Assembly (NCBI GenBank): GCA_948847595.1 | Contig: CAQOGY010000005.1 | Coordinates: 186,001 to 250,000 of the forward strand | Reading direction: 5' to 3' | Source: an uncultured Bacteroides sp. | GTDB lineage: Bacteria; Bacteroidota; Bacteroidia; Bacteroidales; Bacteroidaceae | Length of the DNA stretch: 64,000 nt | Part shown: positions 50,572 through 57,765 of the stretch, in pieces | How positions within the stretch are numbered: position 1 is the first letter of the stretch | Layout: each line of letters opens with the position of its first letter | The notes under the pieces: model-generated | The model's input: the letters and a program-made list of their open reading frames with translations, nothing else | Told to the model about the DNA's origin: nothing | Database searches by the model: none | Made by a program: the position numbers and the translations under genes

Positions 50572-51171
50572 ATGAATAAAGATAAAGCATTAGAATCGGT
50601 TTTTGAGATAAAAGAGTTGATGGAAAAGTCCTCAAAGTTTATCTCTGTCAGCGGGCTCGCCGCAATCCTGGCAGGCATTTACGCACTGGCCGGCGCGTAC
50701 ATCGCGACACAAGTTATCACACCGGACACGTATTTAATCGTCGCATTGGAATTAATGGCTATCATAGCCCTGTCGGTACTGATAGCCGCCGCCATCACTG
50801 CCGGAATACTGTCCTATTGTAAATCAAAAAAGACAGGACAGAAGTTTTTCAGCCGGCTCACCTATCGGGCATTATGGAATTTTTCCCTTCCGATGTTGGC
50901 CGGTGGCATTGTATGTATTTCTATCCTGATGCACGAGTATTACGATATTCTGGCATCCATCATGCTTCTATTTTATGGACTGGCGTTGGTCAATGTATCC
51001 AAATTTACCTATTCCAGCGTGGCATGGTTGGGCTATGCTTTCATCTGCCTGGGTGCCGCCGACTGTTTTTGGACAGGTCATTCACTGCTATTCTGGACGA
51101 TAGGCTTCGGTGGTTTCCATATCCTCTATGGCATATTGTTCTATTTACATTACGAAAGAAAGAAATCATAA
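50572..51171 (+). CDS. inner-membrane protein of the winged-helix/CreD operon
   Basis: 199 residues from the ATG at 50572 (MNKDKALESVFEIKELMEKS); a start at 50521 would lie upstream of the promoter/operator. A short cytosolic N-terminus is followed by about six transmembrane helices in three pairs (FISVSGLAAILAGIYALAGAYIA, LIVALELMAIIALSVLIAAAIT, ...). I know no function for this family. The stop codon directly abuts the ATG of the winged-helix regulator, so the two are translationally coupled. Confidence 0.8.
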   Translation: MNKDKALESVFEIKELMEKSSKFISVSGLAAILAGIYALAGAYIATQVITPDTYLIVALELMAIIALSVLIAAAITAGILSYCKSKKTGQKFFSRLTYRALWNFSLPMLAGGIVCISILMHEYYDILASIMLLFYGLALVNVSKFTYSSVAWLGYAFICLGAADCFWTGHSLLFWTIGFGGFHILYGILFYLHYERKKS

Positions 51172-51468
51172 ATGATAGAATCATTCCAATATATTAATAA
51201 AGCATTCGAAAGCAAGGTACGACTGGGTATCATGGCTGTTCTGATGGTAAATGAGGAAGCTGATTTCAATTTTCTGAAAGAACAGCTTGCATTGACCGAC
51301 GGTAACCTTGCCAGCCATACCCGTGCGCTGGAAGAACTGGGATACATCGTATGCAACAAAAGTTTTGTCGGACGAAAGCCGCGGACTGCCTTTCAAGCAA
51401 CTCCGCAAGGCAGAGAAGCTTTCAAATCTCATATTGAAGCTCTGGAGCAATTTCTAAAATCAAAATAA
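51172..51468 (+). CDS. small winged-helix transcriptional regulator
   Basis: 98 residues, winged-helix DNA-binding domain only: FESKVRLGIMAVLMVNEEADFNFLKEQLALTDGNLASHTRALEELGYI, then a wing VCNKSFVGRKPRTAFQATPQGREAF. This is the HTH_27/ArsR-MarR-like group often paired with CreD and a membrane protein in Bacteroidota. Likely an autorepressor at the TACTTTG-N5-CAAAGTA site. 26 bp upstream of creD. Confidence 0.9.
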   Translation: MIESFQYINKAFESKVRLGIMAVLMVNEEADFNFLKEQLALTDGNLASHTRALEELGYIVCNKSFVGRKPRTAFQATPQGREAFKSHIEALEQFLKSK

Positions 51469-51494
51469 TTCATTCATCTAAACACTATCAGCTT

Positions 51495-52847
51495 ATGGAC
51501 GGTTTCAATGAAAATTCAAACGAGCAACAGGCACAGCAACCTATGGGATGCCTTCACCGTTTCTCCAAAACAATCAAGGTGGTCATTATCGGGGGATTAA
51601 TCCTTCTCCTGATGATTCCTATGTTCATGATTGAAAATCTTATTTCCGAACGGGGACGCACGCAGGAAGAAGCAATCAATGAGGTAAGCGAGAAATGGAG
51701 TCTCGCACAGACCGTCACCGGCCCTTATCTGAATATCCAATACCCGATGGTCACAGAGAACAACGGAGAAAAGAAGGTGTCAATCAAAGACCTGATACTC
51801 TTTCCCGACGAGCTTTTGATTAACGGACAACTAAAGACGGAAATCCTGAAAAGAAGTCTCTACGAAGTCAATGTGTACCAATCGGAACTGACCCTGAAAG
51901 GTTCTTTCAGTTCGGAAGAACTGCTAAAGAGCAGAATAGATATGGGTCAGCTGCAATTCGACAGAGCCGCCATTTGTCTGAACCTGACCGATATGCGTGG
52001 TATCAGCGAACAGATTAGTATCACCCTCGGAGATTCCGTCTATGTATTTGAACCGGGAATGGATAACAGAGGGATTGATAATACAGGTGTACACGCCATT
52101 GCGGATTTATCGGAACTGAAGAACAACACGAAACTGCCTTACGAAGTAAAAATCAAACTGAAAGGCTCGCAATCCATAAACTTCATCCCACTGGGTAAGA
52201 CAACCCGCGTCGACTTGAAAGCCAATTGGAATACACCGAGCTTTACAGGAAGCTATTTACCCAATAACCGGGATATTACCGAGAAAGAATTCTCGGCACA
52301 ATGGCAAGTCCTGAACTTAAACCGGAACTACTCACAAGTAATGATTGACTATACCAGTTCCAATATCAAAGATATAGATAATTCCAGTTTCGGCGTTAAC
52401 TTCAAGATTCCGGTAGAGCAGTATCAGCAATCCATGCGTTCCGCCAAGTATGCTATCCTGATTATCCTGTTGACATTCGGAGTTATCTTCTTCACTGAAA
52501 TTATGAATAAAACCCGTATTCATGCTTTACAGTATTTGTTAGTGGGATTGGCACTCTGCCTATTTTACAGTCTGCTCCTCTCCTTCTCCGAACACATCGG
52601 TTTCAACCCTGCTTATCTGTTATCTGCCGCACTGACTATCATACTGACAGGTGGATATATGTTCGGCATCACCAAGAGAAAGAAGCCGTCATTAATCATG
52701 TCCGGATTATTGGGAGTGCTCTATCTTTATATATTTGTCCTTATCCAATTAGAGACTTTCGCTCTGTTGGCAGGCAGCTTGGGATTATTTATTATCCTGG
52801 CAATGGTAATGTATTTCTCCAAGAAAATTGATTGGTTCAATGAATAA
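51495..52847 (+). CDS. creD: inner-membrane protein CreD
   Basis: 450 residues. One transmembrane helix near residue 30-50 (VVIIGGLILLLMIPMFMIENLI), a large periplasmic beta-rich domain (about 55-310) and a C-terminal bundle of five or six helices (ILIILLTFGVIFFTEIMNK, ALQYLLVGLALCLFYSLLLSFSEHIGFN). In proteobacteria CreD is linked to envelope stress and colicin/beta-lactam tolerance; here it is regulated, presumably, by the winged-helix protein rather than CreBC. Last gene of the operon. Confidence 0.93.
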   Translation: MDGFNENSNEQQAQQPMGCLHRFSKTIKVVIIGGLILLLMIPMFMIENLISERGRTQEEAINEVSEKWSLAQTVTGPYLNIQYPMVTENNGEKKVSIKDLILFPDELLINGQLKTEILKRSLYEVNVYQSELTLKGSFSSEELLKSRIDMGQLQFDRAAICLNLTDMRGISEQISITLGDSVYVFEPGMDNRGIDNTGVHAIADLSELKNNTKLPYEVKIKLKGSQSINFIPLGKTTRVDLKANWNTPSFTGSYLPNNRDITEKEFSAQWQVLNLNRNYSQVMIDYTSSNIKDIDNSSFGVNFKIPVEQYQQSMRSAKYAILIILLTFGVIFFTEIMNKTRIHALQYLLVGLALCLFYSLLLSFSEHIGFNPAYLLSAALTIILTGGYMFGITKRKKPSLIMSGLLGVLYLYIFVLIQLETFALLAGSLGLFIILAMVMYFSKKIDWFNE

Positions 52848-52867
52848 TCCGCTTTTCTTTTGAAACA

Positions 52868-52899
52868 CTTGACAAACGACTTTTTATTTTGTATCTTTG
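52868..52899 (+). promoter_or_regulatory. promoter of candidate intergenic RNA
   Basis: CTTG (52868-52871), 20-bp spacer, TATCTTTG (52892-52899). Confidence 0.6.
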
Positions 52900-52905
52900 A
52901 AGAAA

Positions 52906-53035
52906 TAAAAGTGATAAACAGCATGAGTAATATAAGAAAAATAGATACATAAACAGCATTTAAACTGATATATTTTAGTATCAGAACAAATATGGTATAG
53001 GGTAATAGTCTAACGATTATTACCCTATTTTGTTT
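52906..53035 (+). ncRNA. candidate small RNA between creD and the acetyltransferase
   Basis: Consensus-like promoter followed about 130 nt later by a strong terminator with no gene in between. It contains only a 9-codon ORF (52923-52952, MSNIRKIDT). The sequence is otherwise AT-rich. A short untranslated RNA or a leader remnant are the two options. Confidence 0.45.
52997..53035 (+). terminator. terminator of candidate intergenic RNA
   Basis: ATAGGGTAATA (52997-53007) pairs perfectly with TATTACCCTAT (53018-53028), followed by TTTGTTT. Confidence 0.85.
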
Positions 53036-53084
53036 ACATTTTTACTTAAACAATTTAATCTATCCCCGAAAAACGCAGAAAATA

Positions 53085-53158
53085 GTTTTTAATAAACTCT
53101 GATACCGTTTATAATAAACTATCCAAAAGTTTATTATAAACAGAAATCAAGTTTATTA
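53085..53158. repeat. cluster of GTTTATTA/TAATAAAC repeats
   Basis: TTAATAAACT (53089-53098), GTTTATAATAAAC (53107-53119), GTTTATTATAAAC (53129-53141) and GTTTATTA (53151-53158). The second and third are exact reverse complements of each other, 9 bp apart. AT-rich, iteron-like; not within a gene. The remaining bases to 53312 show nothing further. Confidence 0.6.
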
Positions 53159-53312
53159 ATAGTGGAGCATTCAGTTGTAAGAATAAAACAACCTAATTTT
53201 ACAGAATAGAAGTGCATTGATAAGCACGCCAGTCTATATGATAATATAAACTAACACATCTTTCTTTTTACCCAAATATACGGATAGTTCAAGACTCTTT
53301 TTTATGATAGTA

Positions 53313-53756
53313 TCAAAATGTTCTTTTCAGATATACCATATCCGTCAACAGCTCACCTTCTTCATAAATCGGATGGTCATAATTGTCGGTAAAGAAATTT
53401 TCTATACGATGGGAAATTGTGAAACCGCAATGTTCATAGAAAGATATGGCAGAAGGCACATCTCCCGTACCAACTAACATTTCAGTACACTTGTCCTGAT
53501 AGTACTCGAATAGAAATTCAACCAAACGTTTCCCGTATCCCTGACGTTGGAAAAAAGGAACAGTAGCAATATTCTTGATTTCATAAATGCCTTCCCCTTC
53601 ACGAGTTACCACACAGGCAGCTTTCAATCCATCGTCATACAGGACGAACATATCGCCACGCTCCAAATACCGGTCTATCATATCCTCTTGTTCATCAGCC
53701 AAGAGTAACAGTTCGAGGAATTCTTTCTTATCTGAAATTACTTTTTTTATCTCCAT
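53313..53756 (-). CDS. GNAT-family N-acetyltransferase
   Basis: 147 residues, GNAT fold. The acetyl-CoA loop is FFQRQGYGKRLVEFLFEYY (Q/R-x-x-G-x-G) near residue 75, preceded by the beta-4 strand YEIKNIATVP, and followed by GTGDVPSAISFYEHCGFTISHRI. The substrate is unknown; the ending matches small-molecule or peptide N-terminal acetylases of the YjgM/ElaA kind. Start ATG 53756; divergent from the antitoxin gene. Confidence 0.88.
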   Translation of the reverse strand: MEIKKVISDKKEFLELLLLADEQEDMIDRYLERGDMFVLYDDGLKAACVVTREGEGIYEIKNIATVPFFQRQGYGKRLVEFLFEYYQDKCTEMLVGTGDVPSAISFYEHCGFTISHRIENFFTDNYDHPIYEEGELLTDMVYLKRTF

Positions 53757-53844
53757 ATTATCTAGTTTGCCATAAAGATATAAAAAACTAAAATACCAGA
53801 CTCTACTTTAACGAAACTTATCCTGATATTTGGAATAAATAGAT

Positions 53845-53852
53845 TATCTTTG
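53845..53852 (+). promoter_or_regulatory. -7 promoter box for the antitoxin-toxin pair
   Basis: TATCTTTG, 36 bp before the antitoxin start. Confidence 0.5.
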
Positions 53853-53888
53853 TCTACGGAAATGTGATACACTAATAATAATAGAATT

Positions 53889-54029
53889 ATGAAAGAAGAA
53901 AAGAAAATACCAGAAGAAAAGAAAGTCAAAGTGCAGAGGTCGAAGAAAAAGAAAGTAAATAAGACATGGGAAGCACTTGGCAAACTAAAGGGAAGCCTCA
54001 TAGTAAACGACCCTAAATTCTTACTATAA
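53889..54029 (+). CDS. small basic antitoxin of a PIN-type toxin-antitoxin pair
   Basis: 46 residues, beginning MKEEKKIPEEKKVKVQRSKK with a Lys-rich N-terminal half and the C-terminal NKTWEALGKLKGSLIVNDPKFLL. The tail resembles the toxin-binding end of DUF2281-like antitoxins (WEALGKLKGS). It ends directly against the ATG of the PIN toxin, the usual arrangement. Intact, although its toxin is frameshifted. Too short for routine listing but well supported by context. Confidence 0.7.
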   Translation: MKEEKKIPEEKKVKVQRSKKKKVNKTWEALGKLKGSLIVNDPKFLL

Positions 54030-54453
54030 ATGAGATATTTGATAGATACTAATATCTTTGTTTATGCAGTGATTGACAGAGACTCGTTAGACCGTGATGT
54101 AACAGCTATACTACAGGAGCCTGACACGGTACTTTATATGAGTGCAGAATCTGTCCGCGAATTAATTGTAGGATACCGAAATAAAGGTTTATGTTCCAAA
54201 CGCTGGAAATCAGTAGAAGCAATGGTCACTTCAATTGAAAAGGAGCTCTACATCAAAATACTTCCCTCTGAAGAAAGAACATATGCAGACTTATGCACGA
54301 TTAGAAATTAATGAAATACAAGGACATAAAGACCCATCCGACCACGTTATTATCGCCCATGCCATCACCGAGCATTTACCACTCATTTCAAGTGATACCC
54401 GATTTGAATTTTATCGTTCCCAAGGACTTGATTTGATATTCAATAAAAAATAA
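54030..54453 (+). pseudogene. PIN-domain (VapC-like) toxin with frameshift
   Basis: The first frame (from 54030) encodes YLIDTNIFVYAVIDRDSLD with the first catalytic Asp and SVRELIVGY with the catalytic Glu, but ends at 54311 after CTIRN. From about 54291 the +1 frame continues as LEINEIQGHKDPSDHVIIAHAITEHLPLISSDTRFEFY, which carries the remaining acidic residues (DPSDH, SSDTRF) to 54453. One extra base near 54291-54296 (acttatgcacga) splits the protein. PIN RNases cut tRNA or mRNA; this copy should be inactive unless frameshifting occurs or the base is a sequencing error. Confidence 0.85.
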
Positions 54454-54459
54454 TGAACG

Positions 54460-54810
54460 CTATACATCTATTTGCCGATGTTCTAAAATAGTATCCATAT
54501 TCTCCAAGGCCCATCCAACCAATCCTTCAATATGAGGAATCAGAGTTCCTCCCGTATCCGTCAAGCTATATTCCACCCGAGGAGGTACTTCCGCATACAC
54601 TTTCCGCTCTACCAATCCGTCGGACTCGAGCGTACGGAGAGTTACCGTCAACATTCTCTGAGAAACATCTCCTATCGTTTTATGAATATCGCTGAAACGC
54701 ATAGTTCCGTTTGCGTTCAAAGTAATAAGCACCAGCATCGACCACTTGTCTCCCAAGCGGCTGAGTACATCTCTTACGGGACAATTTCCTGTCGGGTGAA
54801 AGTTTTTCAT
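54460..54810 (-). CDS. HxlR-family transcriptional regulator
   Basis: 116 residues; winged helix with the HxlR hallmark CPVRDVLSRLGDKWSMLVLITL at the N-terminus (Cys at residue 9, a possible redox/aldehyde sensor) and MRFSDIHKTIGDVSQRMLTVTLRTLESDGLVER. Divergent from a DJ-1/PfpI-family gene with a 160-bp gap containing inverted repeats, so it probably controls that gene and itself in response to electrophile or oxidative stress (inference). Confidence 0.92.
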   Translation of the reverse strand: MKNFHPTGNCPVRDVLSRLGDKWSMLVLITLNANGTMRFSDIHKTIGDVSQRMLTVTLRTLESDGLVERKVYAEVPPRVEYSLTDTGGTLIPHIEGLVGWALENMDTILEHRQIDV

Positions 54811-54847
54811 CTTTTAACGTTTTGTATTTAACTGACTTACAGCAATA

Positions 54848-54940
54848 GTTACTTCCATGTAACTTCCTTATTCAGAGGTGCGTTCTTGCATTTCTCCACA
54901 AAGGAAGATACATTTGCATCACAAAAGTAATAAACTTACT
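54848..54940. promoter_or_regulatory. divergent promoter region with candidate HxlR sites
   Basis: The plus-strand promoter has TTG (54886-54888), 20 bp, TACATTTG (54909-54916). Candidate sites are GTTAC-N6-GTAAC (54848-54863), with the direct repeat T(T/A)ACTTCC at 54849 and 54860, and AGTAA-N5-TTACT (54926-54940) just after the predicted start. Confidence 0.45.
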
Positions 54941-54976
54941 AATAATAACTATTGTTTCATTTAAATAATTATGATT

Positions 54977-55504
54977 ATGGCAAAGAAAGTAGCAGTTTTA
55001 GCAGTGAATCCGGTAAACGGTTGTGGATTATTCCAATACTTGGAAGCGTTTTTCGAAAATGGCATTTCATATAAAGTATTTGCCGTATCGGATACGAAAG
55101 AGATTAAAACAAATTCGGGAATCAGCTTGACAACAGATGATGTGATTGCCAATCTGAAGGGGCACGAAGATGAATTTGACGCGCTCGTTTTCTCTTGTGG
55201 AGACGCCGTACCTGTATTTCAACAAAATGCGGACAAACCTTATAATATAGATTTAATGGAAGTAATCAAAACCTTTGGGGATAAGGGGAAAATAATGATT
55301 GGACACTGTGCAGGCGCAATGATGTTTGACTTTACAGGCATATCGAAAGGTAAGAAAGTGGCAGTTCACCCGTTAGCCAAACCGGCTATCCAGAACGGAA
55401 CAGCTACCGATGAAAAATCAGAGATAGACGGCAACTTCTATACCGCACAAGATGAAAATACCATTTGGACAATGTTGCCGCAAGTTATAGAAGCATTAAA
55501 GTAA
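54977..55504 (+). CDS. DJ-1/PfpI-family protein
   Basis: 175 residues from the ATG at 54977 (an in-frame ATG at 54971 is also possible). Flavodoxin-like DJ-1 fold: KVAVLAVNPVNGCGLFQYLEAF at the N-terminus and the nucleophile-elbow Cys in MIGHCAGAMMFDFTG (near residue 110). Members act as glyoxalases, chaperones or amidases against carbonyl stress; the exact role is unclear. Divergent from and probably regulated by HxlR. Confidence 0.85.
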   Translation: MAKKVAVLAVNPVNGCGLFQYLEAFFENGISYKVFAVSDTKEIKTNSGISLTTDDVIANLKGHEDEFDALVFSCGDAVPVFQQNADKPYNIDLMEVIKTFGDKGKIMIGHCAGAMMFDFTGISKGKKVAVHPLAKPAIQNGTATDEKSEIDGNFYTAQDENTIWTMLPQVIEALK

Positions 55505-55581
55505 GGTAAGACAAAGCAAGTACGAAGCAGAAAAATATAGACATAAATTAGTATTTTATAAACTCTGCCTATGGAGTGATG

Positions 55582-55639
55582 CGTTCCTTTAAAAGAAACG
55601 ATGTCTTCCTCGGTGTGCAACGGGTCGTTCCTTTAAAAG
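55582..55639 (+). repeat. 14-bp direct repeat CGTTCCTTTAAAAG
   Basis: Exact copies at 55582-55595 and 55626-55639, 44 bp apart; both lie in hairpin-forming sequence (the second within the terminator at 55619-55651, the first as CGTTCCTTT/AAAGAAACG with one mismatch). Confidence 0.6.
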
Positions 55640-55656
55640 GAATGACCCGTTGGTTT
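55619..55656 (+). terminator. terminator after the DJ-1 gene
   Basis: AACGGGTCGTTCCTTT (55619-55634) pairs with AAAAGGAATGACCCGTT (55635-55651), one G-U pair, then GGTTTT. Confidence 0.8.
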
Positions 55657-55986
55657 TAAAGGAAAATCAAAGAATATATCCCACTAATAATCAATTACTT
55701 AAAAATCGATATCCAGAAAGTGAACATTACAGTGCAATCATAAATAATATTCAACAAAAAAACATTCAAAGAACCATCAGCTACTTGGAATATATCCGCC
55801 TTTCCAATCTTATCTTCAACTTACTCTTCCCTTTTCGTGCCAAAATAAAGAAGAACAAGACATCATAAAATATCGAAATAAAAAATCTGGCAGTCTAAAA
55901 GTGTGTATATTAGCAGCTTGAAGTTTTATGAAAAAAGTGGGACGTTCAACTAGGGTAATTCAAATTAATGGCGTTAAAAAAAATAT
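55657..55986. other. 330-bp AT-rich gap before the sensor kinase
   Basis: Contains a 72-codon open stretch (55650-55868) without a plausible start or recognised domain, possibly a gene remnant. No consensus promoter for the kinase was found just upstream of 55987. Confidence 0.4.
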
Positions 55987-57585
55987 ATGATTAAAGAGAA
56001 AGAGGGTTTTAATGCATTTTTACTTCATTTTTTAGAAAGATTGAACGGCTGTGAATCCATAGAGAAGAAAGTCACTGAATCTCTGACAGATATTTGCAAT
56101 TACTACGGGTTCAAAAGAGGATTCGTGTATCAGACAGACGGATTCCGTTATTTCTATTTGAAGGAAACGATTGGAAATGAGAATAATATCCTAAAGACTC
56201 GTTTTGAAACAAACGAGATGACCAGACAACATATCAACTATACAAAGAACAGAAATACTCCTTTTTATAGCAATAGAAATACGGATACTTCTCCGGATGA
56301 CATTGCCATTATGGACTTCTATAATGCCGAGTCATTGTTAGTGCGGCAGTTTAAAGATTCGGAAGGAAAAATCATCGGATTTGTCGGATTTGCAGACAGA
56401 AAAGAAACAAATCCGTTCACGGATGAAGAGTTGCAAATGATTCATCTTCTGCTAGATTCTCTGTCTAAGGAAATTGCTGTCCGCGAATATAAAGAAAGAG
56501 AAGTGAGGGCGAGCAAGACTTTAGGCAGTATCATGAACAATATGGGAGTCGATATTTATGTCAACTCTTTCGATTCTCATGACATGCTATATGTCAATGA
56601 ATCTATGGCCGCCCCTTATGGCGGCATTAAACATTTCGAAGGCAAGAAGTGTTGGGAAGCTCTTTATACCGACAAAAAAGGAGAATGTGAGTTCTGCCCT
56701 AAAAAACATTTGATAGATGAAAACGGCCTGCCTACCAAAGTTTACTCCTGGGATTATCAACGCCCGTTTGACAAATGTTGGTTTCGTGTGTTCAGTGCCG
56801 CATTTGCCTGGATAGACGGACAGATGGCACACGTTATCACCAGTGTCGATATTGACCATCAGAAGACGATAGAAGAAGAATTGAGAATAGCCAAGGAAAG
56901 AGCTGAAAACCTGGACAGGCTGAAATCTGCGTTTCTTGCCAATATGAGTCACGAAATCCGCACTCCGTTAAACGCGATTGTCGGCTTCGCCAGCCTTTTG
57001 GTCGAATCGGATAATAAAGAAGAACGGCAGGAGTACGTGAATATCATGCAAGAGAATACGGATTTGCTCTTGCAACTGATATCCGACATTCTCGACTTGT
57101 CAAAGATAGAAGCGGGTACACTCGATTTCACAATGGATCATTTGGACATCAAGAGCTTCTGCGAAGATATTATGCGCAATTATGACATAAAAGAGGATAA
57201 GCCCGTCCCTGTCCTGCTGGCTCCCGACTTGCCTGAATATTATATTCATACAGACAAGAAGCGTCTGATGCAGGTGATTACGAACTTCATAAACAACGCA
57301 CTCAAATTTACGGAGAAAGGACAGATTATTCTTGAATATCATTTCAAGGAAGATACGGGGGAAATAGAATTCTCCGTCACAGATACAGGTATGGGCATTG
57401 CTCCCCAAAAAGTAGACAAGGTATTCGACCGTTTCGTCAAGCTCAATTCTTTTTCAAAGGGTACAGGACTTGGATTGTCCATTTGCAGAAGTATTATCGA
57501 ACATCTTGGCGGCACTATCGGTGTCGAATCCGAATTGGGAACCGGCAGCCGCTTTTGGTTTACCCATCCCTATACAGCCGGATAA
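55987..57585 (+). CDS. soluble sensor histidine kinase with GAF and PAS domains
   Basis: 532 residues, no transmembrane helix, so a cytosolic sensor. A GAF-like domain (about 5-165; IGNENNILKTRF, IIGFVGFADRKETNPFTDEE), a PAS domain (about 175-295) with a C-x11-C-x2-C cluster (CWEALYTDKKGECEFC), a HisKA domain with His in MSHEIRTPLNAIVGF, and HATPase (NFINNALKF, DTGMGIAP, GTGLGLS). The Cys cluster in the PAS is shared with the kinase at the window start and could hold a metal/redox cofactor. No receiver domain. Confidence 0.92.
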   Translation: MIKEKEGFNAFLLHFLERLNGCESIEKKVTESLTDICNYYGFKRGFVYQTDGFRYFYLKETIGNENNILKTRFETNEMTRQHINYTKNRNTPFYSNRNTDTSPDDIAIMDFYNAESLLVRQFKDSEGKIIGFVGFADRKETNPFTDEELQMIHLLLDSLSKEIAVREYKEREVRASKTLGSIMNNMGVDIYVNSFDSHDMLYVNESMAAPYGGIKHFEGKKCWEALYTDKKGECEFCPKKHLIDENGLPTKVYSWDYQRPFDKCWFRVFSAAFAWIDGQMAHVITSVDIDHQKTIEEELRIAKERAENLDRLKSAFLANMSHEIRTPLNAIVGFASLLVESDNKEERQEYVNIMQENTDLLLQLISDILDLSKIEAGTLDFTMDHLDIKSFCEDIMRNYDIKEDKPVPVLLAPDLPEYYIHTDKKRLMQVITNFINNALKFTEKGQIILEYHFKEDTGEIEFSVTDTGMGIAPQKVDKVFDRFVKLNSFSKGTGLGLSICRSIIEHLGGTIGVESELGTGSRFWFTHPYTAG

Positions 57586-57591
57586 AAAAGA

Positions 57592-57625
57592 TATGCTAAT
57601 ACTCGCAGAAAGCGGGTTTAGCATA
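57592..57625. terminator. hairpin after the soluble kinase, oriented for the minus strand
   Basis: TATGCTAATACTCGC (57592-57606) faces GCGGGTTTAGCATA (57612-57625). The T-run (CTTTTTTATCC) follows it only on the minus strand; on the plus strand an A-run follows. No minus-strand gene ends here. Confidence 0.45.
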
Positions 57626-57705
57626 AAAAAGGGATAAAATAACCACTAAAACAAGCATTCCGGCAAAATTAATCATAGAAATAGTTTTTCAATCCGTTTT
57701 TTCAC

Positions 57706-57713
57706 TACATTTG
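57706..57713 (+). promoter_or_regulatory. -7 promoter box for the hybrid kinase
   Basis: TACATTTG fits TAnnTTTG, 52 bp before the start codon. Confidence 0.5.
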
Positions 57714-57765
57714 TACTGCTAAAATAAAAACCATAAAATAAAGATATCACAAACAAACATTTCTC

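Noticed and set aside
55650..55868. 72-codon plus-strand frame after the DJ-1 terminator
   Set aside because: Starts at a TTG inside the terminator region and is open further upstream; no domain recognised. At most a gene remnant.
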